A stretch of DNA of 64,000 nucleotides from Hydrogenophilales bacterium 28-61-23 (GTDB taxonomy: Bacteria; Pseudomonadota; Gammaproteobacteria; Burkholderiales; Thiobacillaceae). The stretch covers positions 134,190 through 198,189 of the forward strand of contig NCGJ01000010.1 in NCBI GenBank assembly GCA_002281555.1. Direction: 5' to 3'. Within the stretch, counting starts at the first letter, position 1. The number at the start of each line of letters is the position of its first letter. Below, piece after piece: positions 57,056-64,000 of this stretch. The translations under genes and the position numbers were made by a program. The notes below the pieces were generated by a model that searched no databases, was not told where the DNA came from, and saw only the letters and a list, made by a program, of their open reading frames with translations.

Positions 57056-57967
57056 TCAGGAGTTCTGCTGAATACCCGCCACCACCCAGCCTTGATTGCC
57101 GGTGAGCGGCTTGGTCATGTGCCAGATTTCGTCGAACGAAGCGGTCGCTTCCTCGTCTTCGCGCAGCGTGCCGTAGAAGCGAACGCTGACGATCTGACGA
57201 TTGTTTTCTTCCAACGCTTCCAGGGTTTCGGCGTTGATCGTCATCACTTCGGTGTGCTGTTGCTTGCCTTGGCGCTCGTCGATGTCCATCTTCAGCTCGG
57301 CATACATTTCCGGCGTGGTGAACTCGCGCAAGTCATCCAGGTTGCCGGCATCGTTGGCGGCCTGCATGCGGATGAAGTTGACCTTGGCTTGGCGCGCGAA
57401 GGCGACTTCATCGAAGCCGGGCGGGAAGGTGGCAACCGGGGTTGTGGTAGCGGCGGCATCGCCCTGGCCGGATTTGTCATAGATGCTGCCCGGCACAACT
57501 GAACCGGCGGCCGGCGCTTCGAAGCGCATCGGTTGCGGTGCGTTCTGATCGGCACCCGCGCCAGTACCTTGACCCGCATATTGCAGCGGACGTTGCATCG
57601 CCGGCTTGTTGCGGTTCATGAACCAGCGCACCAGCATGAACGCGGCCATGGCCAGCAGCGCCATCATCAGGAAGTTGGCGACGCCTTCGCCCATGCCGAA
57701 ATGCGACAGCAGTGCTGCGATGCCCAGACCGGCGGCCAGACCCGCGAGAGGGCCCATCCAGTTGCGTTTCGGCGCGGCGGCAGCGCCAGCCGCACCTTGT
57801 GCCGGGGCGTTTTGTGCTTGCTGCGGGCTGGTGTCGCGTTTCATCGGCGTGGCTTGGCGTTGCATGCCGAAGGATTTGCCGCCGCCCATGCGTTTAGCCT
57901 CGGCGTCGTAGGTCGGCAGCGCGAAAGCAAGGAACAGCGCGAACAGGGATAAAAGAATGCGTTGCAT
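57056..57967 (-). CDS. Tim44-like-domain membrane protein
   Basis: The protein has 303 residues from ATG 57967. A signal or anchor sequence (1-23), a Gly/Gln/Pro-rich stretch with GGGKSFG, two hydrophobic helices (about 72-120), a linker, and the C-terminal Tim44-like domain (about 180-303: FDEVAFARQAKVNFIRMQAANDAGNLDDLREFTTPEMYAEL). In mitochondria Tim44 tethers Hsp70; bacterial members are found in the inner membrane with unclear function. It is single and ends at a terminator. Confidence 0.9.
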   Translation of the reverse strand: MQRILLSLFALFLAFALPTYDAEAKRMGGGKSFGMQRQATPMKRDTSPQQAQNAPAQGAAGAAAAPKRNWMGPLAGLAAGLGIAALLSHFGMGEGVANFLMMALLAMAAFMLVRWFMNRNKPAMQRPLQYAGQGTGAGADQNAPQPMRFEAPAAGSVVPGSIYDKSGQGDAAATTTPVATFPPGFDEVAFARQAKVNFIRMQAANDAGNLDDLREFTTPEMYAELKMDIDERQGKQQHTEVMTINAETLEALEENNRQIVSVRFYGTLREDEEATASFDEIWHMTKPLTGNQGWVVAGIQQNS

Positions 57968-58071
57968 CAGTTGAATCTCCAGGTTGAAACAGGGGCATAG
58001 ATTGCGCCGAAGCGGCGCTTTACAAGCGGGTGGCATTGTACCTGTCGCAAAAGGCAGGTTGTGCTGAGATG

Positions 58072-59322
58072 TCAGTCCGCGTTGGAAGGTTCCCGCTTGC
58101 GTTCGGCCAGCCAAGCCAGCGCACCCGCGCCGGCGACGCGGCCGCTGGTGAAGCAGGCGGTGAGCAGATAACCGCCGGTGGGCGCTTCCCAGTCCAGCAT
58201 CTCGCCGGCGCAGAACACGCCGGGCAGGTCGCGCAGCATCAGGTTCGCATCCAGCGCCTCGAAGGTCACGCCGCCGGCGCTGCTGATCGCTTCATCGAGC
58301 GGACGCGGCGCGATCAGGTTTAGCGGTAGCGCCTTGATCGCGGCGGCCAACCGCAATGGATCGGCGTAAACCTCGCTTGGCAACAACTCGCGCAGCAGCC
58401 CGGCGCGCACCCCGGTAATGCCGGCCCGGCTCTGCAAATGGCTGGACAGCGAACGTGAACCGCGCGGATGCGCGACTTCTTTTGTCACCCGTTCTAACGA
58501 TTTGCCCGGCGCCAGGTCGAGGAAAACCTGCGCGCCACCATGCGCTTCAATGGCATCGCGGATCGCGCCGGAGGCGGCGTAAATAAGACTGCCTTCAACG
58601 CCGTTCTCGGTCACCACAAACTCACCCTGACGCTGAAAGTCGCCAAAGTTCAGCGCCACCGACTTCACCGGCTGCCCGGCAAAACGCGCGCGGAAATGCG
58701 CGCTCCAGCCGACATCGAAACCGCAATTCGACGCTTTCAACACCGCCACTTCCACGCCGCGCGCGCGCAACAGCGGCACCCAGGCACCGTCGGAACCGAG
58801 CCGCGCCCAACTGCCGCCGCCCAGCGCCAGGATCACGGCATCGAACGCGAGCGTTTTTTCGCCCTCCGGGCTGGCGAAGCGCAGCGCGCCCTGTTCATCC
58901 CAGCCCAGCCAGCGCCGCCGGACATGGAAATTCACGCCGTCGCCGCGCAGCCGATGCAACCACGCGCGCAACAACGGCGCGGCCTTCATGTCGGTCGGAA
59001 ACACGCGGCCGGAACTGCCCACGAAAGTGTCGATGCCAAGGCCATGCGCCCAGGCGCGCAAATCCTCCGGCCCGAAAGCGGCCAGCAGCGGCTCGATCCA
59101 TGCCTGACGCTTGCCGTAACGAGACAAGAAAGGCGCGCGCGCTTCCGAGTGGGTCAGGTTCATGCCGCCCTTGCCGGCAAGCAAAAACTTGCGGCCGACC
59201 GACGGCATGGCATCGAACAGATCGACTAGCGCGCCGCCCCGGCTCAACACTTCGGCGGCCATCAGCCCGGCCGGGCCGCCGCCGATGACGGCGACGTGGG
59301 GAGGGGAGGGGGCAGGGTTCAA
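58072..59322 (-). CDS. TIGR03862-type (HI0933/BaiN family) flavoprotein
   Basis: The protein has 416 residues. FAD motif IGGGPAGLMAAEVLSRGGALVDLFDA, then GRKFLLAGKGGMNLTH, the family signature, and the C-terminal FCAGEMLDWEAPTGGYLLTACFTSGRVAG. It lies divergent to tatD. The substrate is unknown for this branch; NAD(P)-linked reductions are known for BaiN. Confidence 0.88.
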   Translation of the reverse strand: MNPAPSPPHVAVIGGGPAGLMAAEVLSRGGALVDLFDAMPSVGRKFLLAGKGGMNLTHSEARAPFLSRYGKRQAWIEPLLAAFGPEDLRAWAHGLGIDTFVGSSGRVFPTDMKAAPLLRAWLHRLRGDGVNFHVRRRWLGWDEQGALRFASPEGEKTLAFDAVILALGGGSWARLGSDGAWVPLLRARGVEVAVLKASNCGFDVGWSAHFRARFAGQPVKSVALNFGDFQRQGEFVVTENGVEGSLIYAASGAIRDAIEAHGGAQVFLDLAPGKSLERVTKEVAHPRGSRSLSSHLQSRAGITGVRAGLLRELLPSEVYADPLRLAAAIKALPLNLIAPRPLDEAISSAGGVTFEALDANLMLRDLPGVFCAGEMLDWEAPTGGYLLTACFTSGRVAGAGALAWLAERKREPSNAD

Positions 59323-59363
59323 GGCGGTTTTGGCGGGTTGGGAACCATGCGATTATCCATGGC

Positions 59364-60134
59364 ATGAGCAAACCGCATCTCATCGACACCCATTGCCACC
59401 TGGACGCCGCCGAATTCGCCGCCGACCGCGACGCGGTCGTCCAGCGTGCGCTCGATGTGGGCGTGGCGACCCAGATCGTCCCGGCGGTGACGCGCGCCAA
59501 CTTCACCGAGGTCGAAGCGGTTTGTCGGCGCTATCCCGGCTGCCTGCCGGCCTGGGGCATGCATCCGATGTATATCCAGGTTCATCGTGAAGCGCATCTG
59601 GCCGACTTGCGTGCCCAGGTCGAAGCCTGGCGGCCGGTCGCCATCGGCGAGATCGGGCTGGATTTGTTCGTGCCGGAACTGGATTTCGCCACCCAGGAAC
59701 ATTTCTACTTCGAGCAATTGAAGATCGCCCGCGACGCCGATCTGCCTGTGCTGCTGCACTGCCGCCGCGCCAACGATCAGATACTCAAACAACTGCGTCG
59801 CATCAATATCAGAGGCGGCATCGCCCACGCCTTCAGCGGCAGCCGCCAGCAGGCCGATGCCTATCTCAAACTCGGCTTCAAACTCGGCTTCGGCGGGGCG
59901 TTCACCTGGACGCGCGCGACCAATCTGCGCGCGCTGGCGCGGGAACTGCCGCTGGACGCGATCGTGCTGGAAACAGACAGCCCGGACATCGCGCCGGCCT
60001 GGATAGGCAAGGAACGCAACGAACCGGCCGAACTGGCGCGCATCGCCGAATGCCTGGCCGAGATCAGAGGCATCGACACGGATGACGTCATTGAACAGAC
60101 CGGCGCCAACGCCCGCGCGGTGTTGGGTTTGTAG
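59364..60134 (+). CDS. TatD-family metal-dependent hydrolase
   Basis: The protein has 256 residues. Metal-binding motifs of the amidohydrolase fold: IDTHCHLDA, IGEIGLD, LLHCRRA, HAFSGS and ETDSPD. TatD-like proteins are DNases or deoxy-exonucleases in repair; YjjV is the likely subgroup. Its TAG stop is part of the palindromic repeat copy 2. Confidence 0.92.
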   Translation: MSKPHLIDTHCHLDAAEFAADRDAVVQRALDVGVATQIVPAVTRANFTEVEAVCRRYPGCLPAWGMHPMYIQVHREAHLADLRAQVEAWRPVAIGEIGLDLFVPELDFATQEHFYFEQLKIARDADLPVLLHCRRANDQILKQLRRINIRGGIAHAFSGSRQQADAYLKLGFKLGFGGAFTWTRATNLRALARELPLDAIVLETDSPDIAPAWIGKERNEPAELARIAECLAEIRGIDTDDVIEQTGANARAVLGL

Positions 60135-60212
60135 GATGGGTTGAGTTTGCGAAACCCATCGTGGGCTTGGCAATGCGTATTTATGGGTTTCGCCGCGTTC
60201 AACCCATCCAAC
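60131..60212. repeat. GTAGGATGGGTTGA palindromic repeat, copy 2
   Basis: The element is about 82 bases. It begins GTAGGATGGGTTGA and ends TTCAACCCATCCAAC, with inner GCGAAACCCATC and ATGGGTTTCGC. Like copy 1 it begins with the stop codon of the gene to its left (TAG 60132-60134, tatD). The inner parts differ between the copies; the ends are kept. It lies 28 bases before the convergent lipoprotein gene. Confidence 0.88.
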
Positions 60213-60240
60213 AACGGCCGACCTGCACGACGACCGGGTG

Positions 60241-60813
60241 CTAATCCGGAGTTCGGGTTGCGTTCAGAGTCAGCGTGAACCACTCGCCCAGCGCGGCGCG
60301 TATTTCGCGCAAGGTCAGATGGCGCATGAAGTTGGCGTTGCCGGGGGCGTTCTGATTGCTCATGCAGGCCAGCGCGCGCACCGGGGGGCTTGCCGTCGGC
60401 TGGCTATGGCGCAGGCGGAATGTGGTCTTGTAATAGATATGCGTGGGGCCGTCGTCGCCGCCCAGGCTGACCTGCCTGAAAAATGGAAAAACCGGCTGGC
60501 CGGCAATGGTTGCCACGCTGCGCGAGATGGCGACGATGCGGAACTCGCCGGGCGGCACGGTTTGCGTTTCCGGCAGCACGCTATCGATTTCGAACACGCA
60601 GAACGGGTCATGTTCCTGCACCGCGTTGCGGGCGACGACGCGGCCATATTGCAGGCGCACGCTGGCGGCGTCCGGCTCGATGCGCAATGTTTCGCGCAGT
60701 TGCAGTCCGCCCAGATCGCGCGTGGGGCTGTCGGGCCGGTCGGCATGGGGCTTGTACGCGCAGGCGCTCAGGCCGGCCAGCAGTGCGAGGGAGAGAGCGG
60801 TTAAACGTTGCAT
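60241..60813 (-). CDS. Putative lipoprotein of unknown function
   Basis: The protein has 190 residues from ATG 60813. The signal MQRLTALSLALLAGLSAC gives a lipobox LSAC with lipidated Cys18. The mature part has a beta-rich pattern (LQLRETLRIEPDAASVRLQYGRVV, EIDSVLPETQTVPPGEFRIVAI) and later THIYYKTTFRLRHS. I do not recognise the family. It is divergent from the S4-domain gene with only 18 bases between their starts, so at least one promoter lies inside a gene. Confidence 0.78.
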   Translation of the reverse strand: MQRLTALSLALLAGLSACAYKPHADRPDSPTRDLGGLQLRETLRIEPDAASVRLQYGRVVARNAVQEHDPFCVFEIDSVLPETQTVPPGEFRIVAISRSVATIAGQPVFPFFRQVSLGGDDGPTHIYYKTTFRLRHSQPTASPPVRALACMSNQNAPGNANFMRHLTLREIRAALGEWFTLTLNATRTPD

Positions 60814-60831
60814 GCGCGTTATCATGCCGCC

Positions 60832-61254
60832 ATGTCTCGCCGTTCGCCATCCGACCCGTTCGATCCGCCCGCCGCCGCGCGTTTGCGCATCGACAAATGG
60901 CTTTGGGCCGCGCGCTTCTTCAAGACGCGCGGTCTGGCGCAGGATGCGGTCGAGGCCGGGCGGGTGCGCGTCGCCGGCGAGCGCGTCAAGGCCAGCCGCG
61001 AGGTGCGCCTGGGCGATGTGATGCAAATTCAGGTCGGCGATCTGGGCTGGACGGTGACGGTGCTCGGGCTGTCCGATAAACGCGGCGCGGCGCCGGTGGC
61101 GCGCCTGCTGTACGAGGAGTCGCCGGAAAGTCTGGCCGCGCGGCAGGCCAAAATAGAAACCCGGCGCGAGCAGGCGGAGCCGGGCAGCGGCATTCGGGGG
61201 CGGCCGACCAAGAAGGATCGGCGGCTGATTCATCGTTTCAACGATTACGGTTAG
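60832..61254 (+). CDS. hslR: S4-domain RNA-binding heat-shock protein (HslR-like)
   Basis: The protein has 140 residues from ATG 60832. The S4 domain is RLRIDKWLWAARFFKTRGLAQDAVEAGRVRVAGERVKASREV, and the C-terminal basic tail is RGRPTKKDRRLIHRF. HslR (Hsp15) binds 50S subunits that carry stalled nascent chains. It is followed 17 bases later by the flavoprotein gene. Confidence 0.92.
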   Translation: MSRRSPSDPFDPPAAARLRIDKWLWAARFFKTRGLAQDAVEAGRVRVAGERVKASREVRLGDVMQIQVGDLGWTVTVLGLSDKRGAAPVARLLYEESPESLAARQAKIETRREQAEPGSGIRGRPTKKDRRLIHRFNDYG

Positions 61255-61271
61255 GTTTTTCAGAGCGGAAC

Positions 61272-62552
61272 ATGGAAACAGTGGATTGCATCGTGGTCGG
61301 GGCTGGCGTCAGCGGTTTGGTCGCGGCGGCGCGCATGGCCAGGGCCGGGCGTGGCGTGCTGGTGCTGGAGGCGTCGTCGCGCGTGGGTGGGTGCATTCAT
61401 AGCTGGCGTTTGGGTGGGGAAAAAAAGGGCGGCGGAAAAAATGGCGGCGAGGCCAAGTCCGCTGAGATCAAGCCCGGTATGCCAGGCGCGGATTTCTGGC
61501 TCGAACTGGGCGGGCATACCGCCTACAACTCTTATTCGCAGTTGCTGGAAGCCCTGCAAGAGCGCGGCCGGTTGGACGATTTGCTGCCGCGCGCCAAGGT
61601 CGGTTACCGCTTCGTCGGCGCGGATGGCAAGCTGCAATCGCCGCTCAAACTGCTCAATTTCCTGGAAGCCGCGCTGGCGTTTCCGTTCGGCGTCGGCAAG
61701 GCGAAACCCGGGCGCAATCTGGCTGAATGGTTCGGCGGTCTGCTTGGACGCGGCAATTACCGCCGGCTGCTGGCGCCCGCTTTTTCCGCCGTGTTGTCAC
61801 AGTCGGCGGACGCGTTTCCGGCCGAATGGCTGTTCCGGCGCAAGCCGCGCATGCAGGCCGCGCCGCGCAAATACAGTTTCCCCGGCGGTTTGCAGGGCCT
61901 GCTGGAAGCGCTGGTCGAGGGCGCTGCATTCGAGTTGCGCTATGACACCGGCGTGAACGCGCTGGCGCGCACGCCGGGCGGCTTTGAAGTACGCACCTCG
62001 GCGGGCGCCATCGCCTGCCGGCAACTGATACTGGCGGTGCCGGTGGATGCCGCCGCGGAGTTGCTCAGCATCACTCAGGACGACTCCGCCCTGTCCAGCC
62101 TCGCGCGCGATCTGCAGAGTTTCCCGATGTCCAGCAGCGAAGCTCTGGGCGTGGTGCTGGCGGCGGGCAAATCGCCGTTGCCGGCGCTGGCCGGGCTGAT
62201 CGCGGATAGCAGCCGCGACGATTTCTGGTCTGTCGTCACGCGCGATCCGGTGCCGCATGACACCTTGCGCGGATTCACCTTCCATTTCCGGCCCGGACGG
62301 CTCAACCTGGACACCAAGCTGGCACGCGCCGCGGCCGTGTTGGGCGTGACGCCAGCCGATTTTCTGCATGTGCGCGAAGCGCTGAATCGGCTGCCCGCGC
62401 CCAGCGTCGAACATCCGCGCCGCGTGGCCGCAATCGATGCCAGACTGGCGCTTGAGCCGTTGGCGTTGGTCGGCAACTATCTCAATGGCCTGGCGATCGG
62501 CGATTGCGCCGAGCGCGCGGCGCGGGAAACCGACCGGCTGTTGGCTCTATAG
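61272..62552 (+). CDS. Protoporphyrinogen oxidase-like FAD enzyme
   Basis: The protein has 426 residues. The N-terminal VVGAGVSGLVAAARMARAGRGVLVLEAS dinucleotide motif and SRVGGCI are of the amine-oxidase/HemY superfamily. The C-terminus ALVGNYLNGLAIGDCAERAARE fits HemY-like FAD-binding ends. An unusual Lys/Gly-rich insertion (about 55-70, GGEKKGGGKNGGEAK) follows the FAD motif. HemY would oxidise protoporphyrinogen in heme synthesis, but related amine oxidases share these motifs, so no symbol is given. It is 9 bases before the DJ-1 gene. Confidence 0.78.
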   Translation: METVDCIVVGAGVSGLVAAARMARAGRGVLVLEASSRVGGCIHSWRLGGEKKGGGKNGGEAKSAEIKPGMPGADFWLELGGHTAYNSYSQLLEALQERGRLDDLLPRAKVGYRFVGADGKLQSPLKLLNFLEAALAFPFGVGKAKPGRNLAEWFGGLLGRGNYRRLLAPAFSAVLSQSADAFPAEWLFRRKPRMQAAPRKYSFPGGLQGLLEALVEGAAFELRYDTGVNALARTPGGFEVRTSAGAIACRQLILAVPVDAAAELLSITQDDSALSSLARDLQSFPMSSSEALGVVLAAGKSPLPALAGLIADSSRDDFWSVVTRDPVPHDTLRGFTFHFRPGRLNLDTKLARAAAVLGVTPADFLHVREALNRLPAPSVEHPRRVAAIDARLALEPLALVGNYLNGLAIGDCAERAARETDRLLAL

Positions 62553-62561
62553 GAGAACATC

Positions 62562-63113
62562 ATGACGAGCGTATTGATTCCCCTGGCGCCCGGTTTTGAA
62601 GACCTGGAAGCTGTGACCTTGGTCGATCTGTTGCGTCGCGCCGGCATCGAAGTGGTCATCGCCGGACTGCAACGTGGACTGATCCAGGGTAGCCGAGGCA
62701 CCCGGATCGAGCCGGATGCCTATCTCGACGACGTGCTGGCGCGCGATTTCGATCTCATCGCGCTGCCCGGCGGCTTGCCCGGCGCCGAACACCTGCGCGA
62801 CGACGCCCGCGTGCAGGCGCTGCTCAAGAAAATGGCCGCCGCCGGCCGCTACACCGCGGCGATTTGCGCCGCGCCGATGGCGCTTGCCAAGGCCGGCCTG
62901 CTCGACGGCAAGCACGCCACGGCCTACCCGGGCGTGCTCGAAGCGCTCGATTTGGCCAATACCGAAAGCCGCGCCGACGCGGTCGTGGTCGATGGCAAGG
63001 TGGTCACTTCACAGGGTCCGGGCACGGCGATGGAGTTCGCGCTGACCCTGATCGAATTGCTTGTCGGCGCGGCCATGCGTAAGCAGGTCGAAGCCGGTCT
63101 GGTACGTCTGTAG
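62562..63113 (+). CDS. DJ-1/PfpI-family protein (YajL-like)
   Basis: The protein has 183 residues with AGGAGAA upstream. Flavodoxin-like core with nucleophile Cys in AAICAAPMALAKAGLLDG and the Glu in APGFEDLEAV (the DJ-1 acidic partner). DJ-1 relatives act as glyoxalases, deglycases or redox chaperones; which applies here is unsettled. It lies 9 bases after the flavoprotein gene and 21 bases before the CBS gene. Confidence 0.9.
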   Translation: MTSVLIPLAPGFEDLEAVTLVDLLRRAGIEVVIAGLQRGLIQGSRGTRIEPDAYLDDVLARDFDLIALPGGLPGAEHLRDDARVQALLKKMAAAGRYTAAICAAPMALAKAGLLDGKHATAYPGVLEALDLANTESRADAVVVDGKVVTSQGPGTAMEFALTLIELLVGAAMRKQVEAGLVRL

Positions 63114-63134
63114 TCAACCCAAGGAGGAAGCACC

Positions 63135-63572
63135 ATGTTGATCCGCGAAGTTATGTCGGTAAAAGCCGGCGTCGAAATCATCAGCGTCGAACCCGATGTT
63201 TCGATTGCCGAAGTCGTCAAACGTATGGCCGTGCATGACGTCGGCTCCTTGGTCGTCATCCGCGACGGCACCTTGATGGGCTTCCTCACCGAGCGCCTTA
63301 TCCTGCGCGGCCTGCACGCGCGCGGTTGCGCTTTGACCGAAGCGAAGGCCAGCGACTTGATGGAAAAGGAACCCCTGGTGGCGACGCTGGACGACTCGGT
63401 CGACTACGCCCGCGATGCGATGACCAAGAGCCATACCAGCCATCTGGTCGTGCTCGACGGCAACAAGCTGTTTGGCGTCATTTCCTTCCACGACGTCGCC
63501 CGCGCCTGCCTGAAAGAAGCCAACTTCGAGAATGCGCTGCTGAAGCGCTACATCAAGCACTGGCCGGAGTAG
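63135..63572 (+). CDS. Two-CBS-domain protein
   Basis: The protein has 145 residues with a strong AAGGAGGAAG site. Two CBS motifs: KRMAVHDVGSLVVIRDGTLMGFLTER and MTKSHTSHLVVLDGNKLFGVISFHDVAR. CBS pairs bind adenosyl ligands and act as energy or ionic sensors. It has no other domain, so it must act on another protein. Last gene of the hslR-to-CBS run. Confidence 0.92.
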   Translation: MLIREVMSVKAGVEIISVEPDVSIAEVVKRMAVHDVGSLVVIRDGTLMGFLTERLILRGLHARGCALTEAKASDLMEKEPLVATLDDSVDYARDAMTKSHTSHLVVLDGNKLFGVISFHDVARACLKEANFENALLKRYIKHWPE

Positions 63573-63627
63573 GCCTCCAAAGCCTTGGCGCGGTTATTCG
63601 AGTAGGTCGGTTATAGCGGGCCGCGGA

Positions 63628-64000
63628 TCATCTGATCTGCTCGATATTGAACTTCTTGTCCATGATGGTCGGCACCAGCACGGCGTAGCCCTGGTTCTGC
63701 CAATGCACCAGTTCGACCGGGGCGCTGGGTACGACCTGAACGAAATCCTGCATGTCTTTCAGGCTGTAACCGTAGTCCTGCATGGCCAGGCCGCAGACCT
63801 TGAACTCAATGCCGAGGTCGGCGTAATAGCGCATGCGGTCGACCACATCCTTGTATTTCGCTTCGTTCTTCTTCGCCAGCGTGACCAGTTCGGTGCCATG
63901 CACGACGACCTTGATAGTGTCGGTGTCGTAGTTGTATGGCGGCACCGACAGCGGCAGGATCAGCGAGCGCAGCCAGTACAGCGCGGCGCCCATCTTGGCC
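63628..64000 (-). CDS. DsrE/TusD-like protein, 5' end cut by the window edge
   Basis: The frame stays open through base 64000 (AKMGAALYW...), so the true start is outside. The visible 124 residues contain the alternating strands and helices of the DsrE/F fold: TIKVVVHGTELVTLAKKNEAKYKDVVDRM, YYADLGIEFKVCGLAMQDYGY and FVQVVPSAPVELVHWQNQGYAVLVPT. Cys in KVCGLAM lies where DsrE-type proteins have their sulfur-carrying cysteine. A role in sulfur transfer fits the TusE gene at 8.7 kb but is inference. The Met at 63993 is internal. Confidence 0.8.
   Translation of the reverse strand, partial: AKMGAALYWLRSLILPLSVPPYNYDTDTIKVVVHGTELVTLAKKNEAKYKDVVDRMRYYADLGIEFKVCGLAMQDYGYSLKDMQDFVQVVPSAPVELVHWQNQGYAVLVPTIMDKKFNIEQIR

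Overview
The window reads as an ordinary chromosomal segment of a Betaproteobacterium of moderately high GC. The closest feel is a sulfur-oxidising or autotrophic Nitrosomonadales-type lineage; this is inferred from gene content and order, not from a database search. The supporting signs are the blocks birA-coaX-SPOR, rimP-nusA-infB-rbfA-truB-rpsO-pnp and apaG/rpe-gph-trpE, together with a PEP-CTERM protein, TusE/DsrC- and DsrE-family sulfur-relay proteins, and a CbbY-type HAD phosphatase beside rpe and gph (Calvin-cycle and photorespiratory carbon salvage). There are no rRNAs, CRISPR arrays, prophages or intact insertion sequences.

Layout. 0-3 kb is the accessory-looking end: a truncated YkgJ-type cysteine-cluster gene, an intact PEP-CTERM surface protein, the decayed 3' tail of a second PEP-CTERM gene with its terminator still in place, and a ParD/ParE-like toxin-antitoxin pair. 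3-13.9 kb holds housekeeping and stress genes: uup, a DksA/TraR zinc-finger protein, a Bcp peroxiredoxin, tRNA-Arg(CCT), a RIO1-type kinase, a small HExxH metalloprotease, sodB, tusE, thiO, a PilE-like pilin, birA, coaX and a SPOR protein. 13.9-25.6 kb is one long minus-strand run: alaS, a PilZ-like 553-residue protein, a sigma-54 response regulator, and a compact five-gene type II secretion/type IV pilus-like module (ATPase, platform protein, fused PilM/PilN- or GspL-like protein, PilO/GspM-like protein, long pseudopilin). This module is the most interesting part of the window.

25.6-39.6 kb holds trmB, thiG and thiS, a FixH-like membrane protein, and the large translation/transcription operon rimP-nusA-infB-rbfA-truB-rpsO-pnp, with hairpins before rimP, between infB and rbfA, before rpsO and after pnp. 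A conserved unknown protein, a CbbY-like phosphatase and folD follow. 39.6-40 kb is a tRNA cluster (Pro-TGG, Arg-TCT, His-GTG). 40-47 kb holds an HDOD protein, a YchJ-like protein, a TonB-like protein, mltA, apaG, rpe, gph and trpE. 47-55 kb is more variable: an unknown 320-residue protein where trpG would often be, a CPA1-type antiporter, an MMPL transporter translationally coupled to a secreted protein, and a chemoreceptor next to a secreted Cache-domain protein. 55-64 kb holds prfC, a Tim44-like protein, two flavoproteins, TatD, a lipoprotein, an S4-domain RNA-binding protein, a DJ-1 protein, a CBS pair and a DsrE-like gene cut by the window edge.

Two copies of a palindromic element that begins GTAGGATGGGTTGA lie directly at gene ends near 13.9 and 60.1 kb and supply stop codons to their neighbours. 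Most gene names rest on family motifs read from the translated sequence; no homology search was possible.
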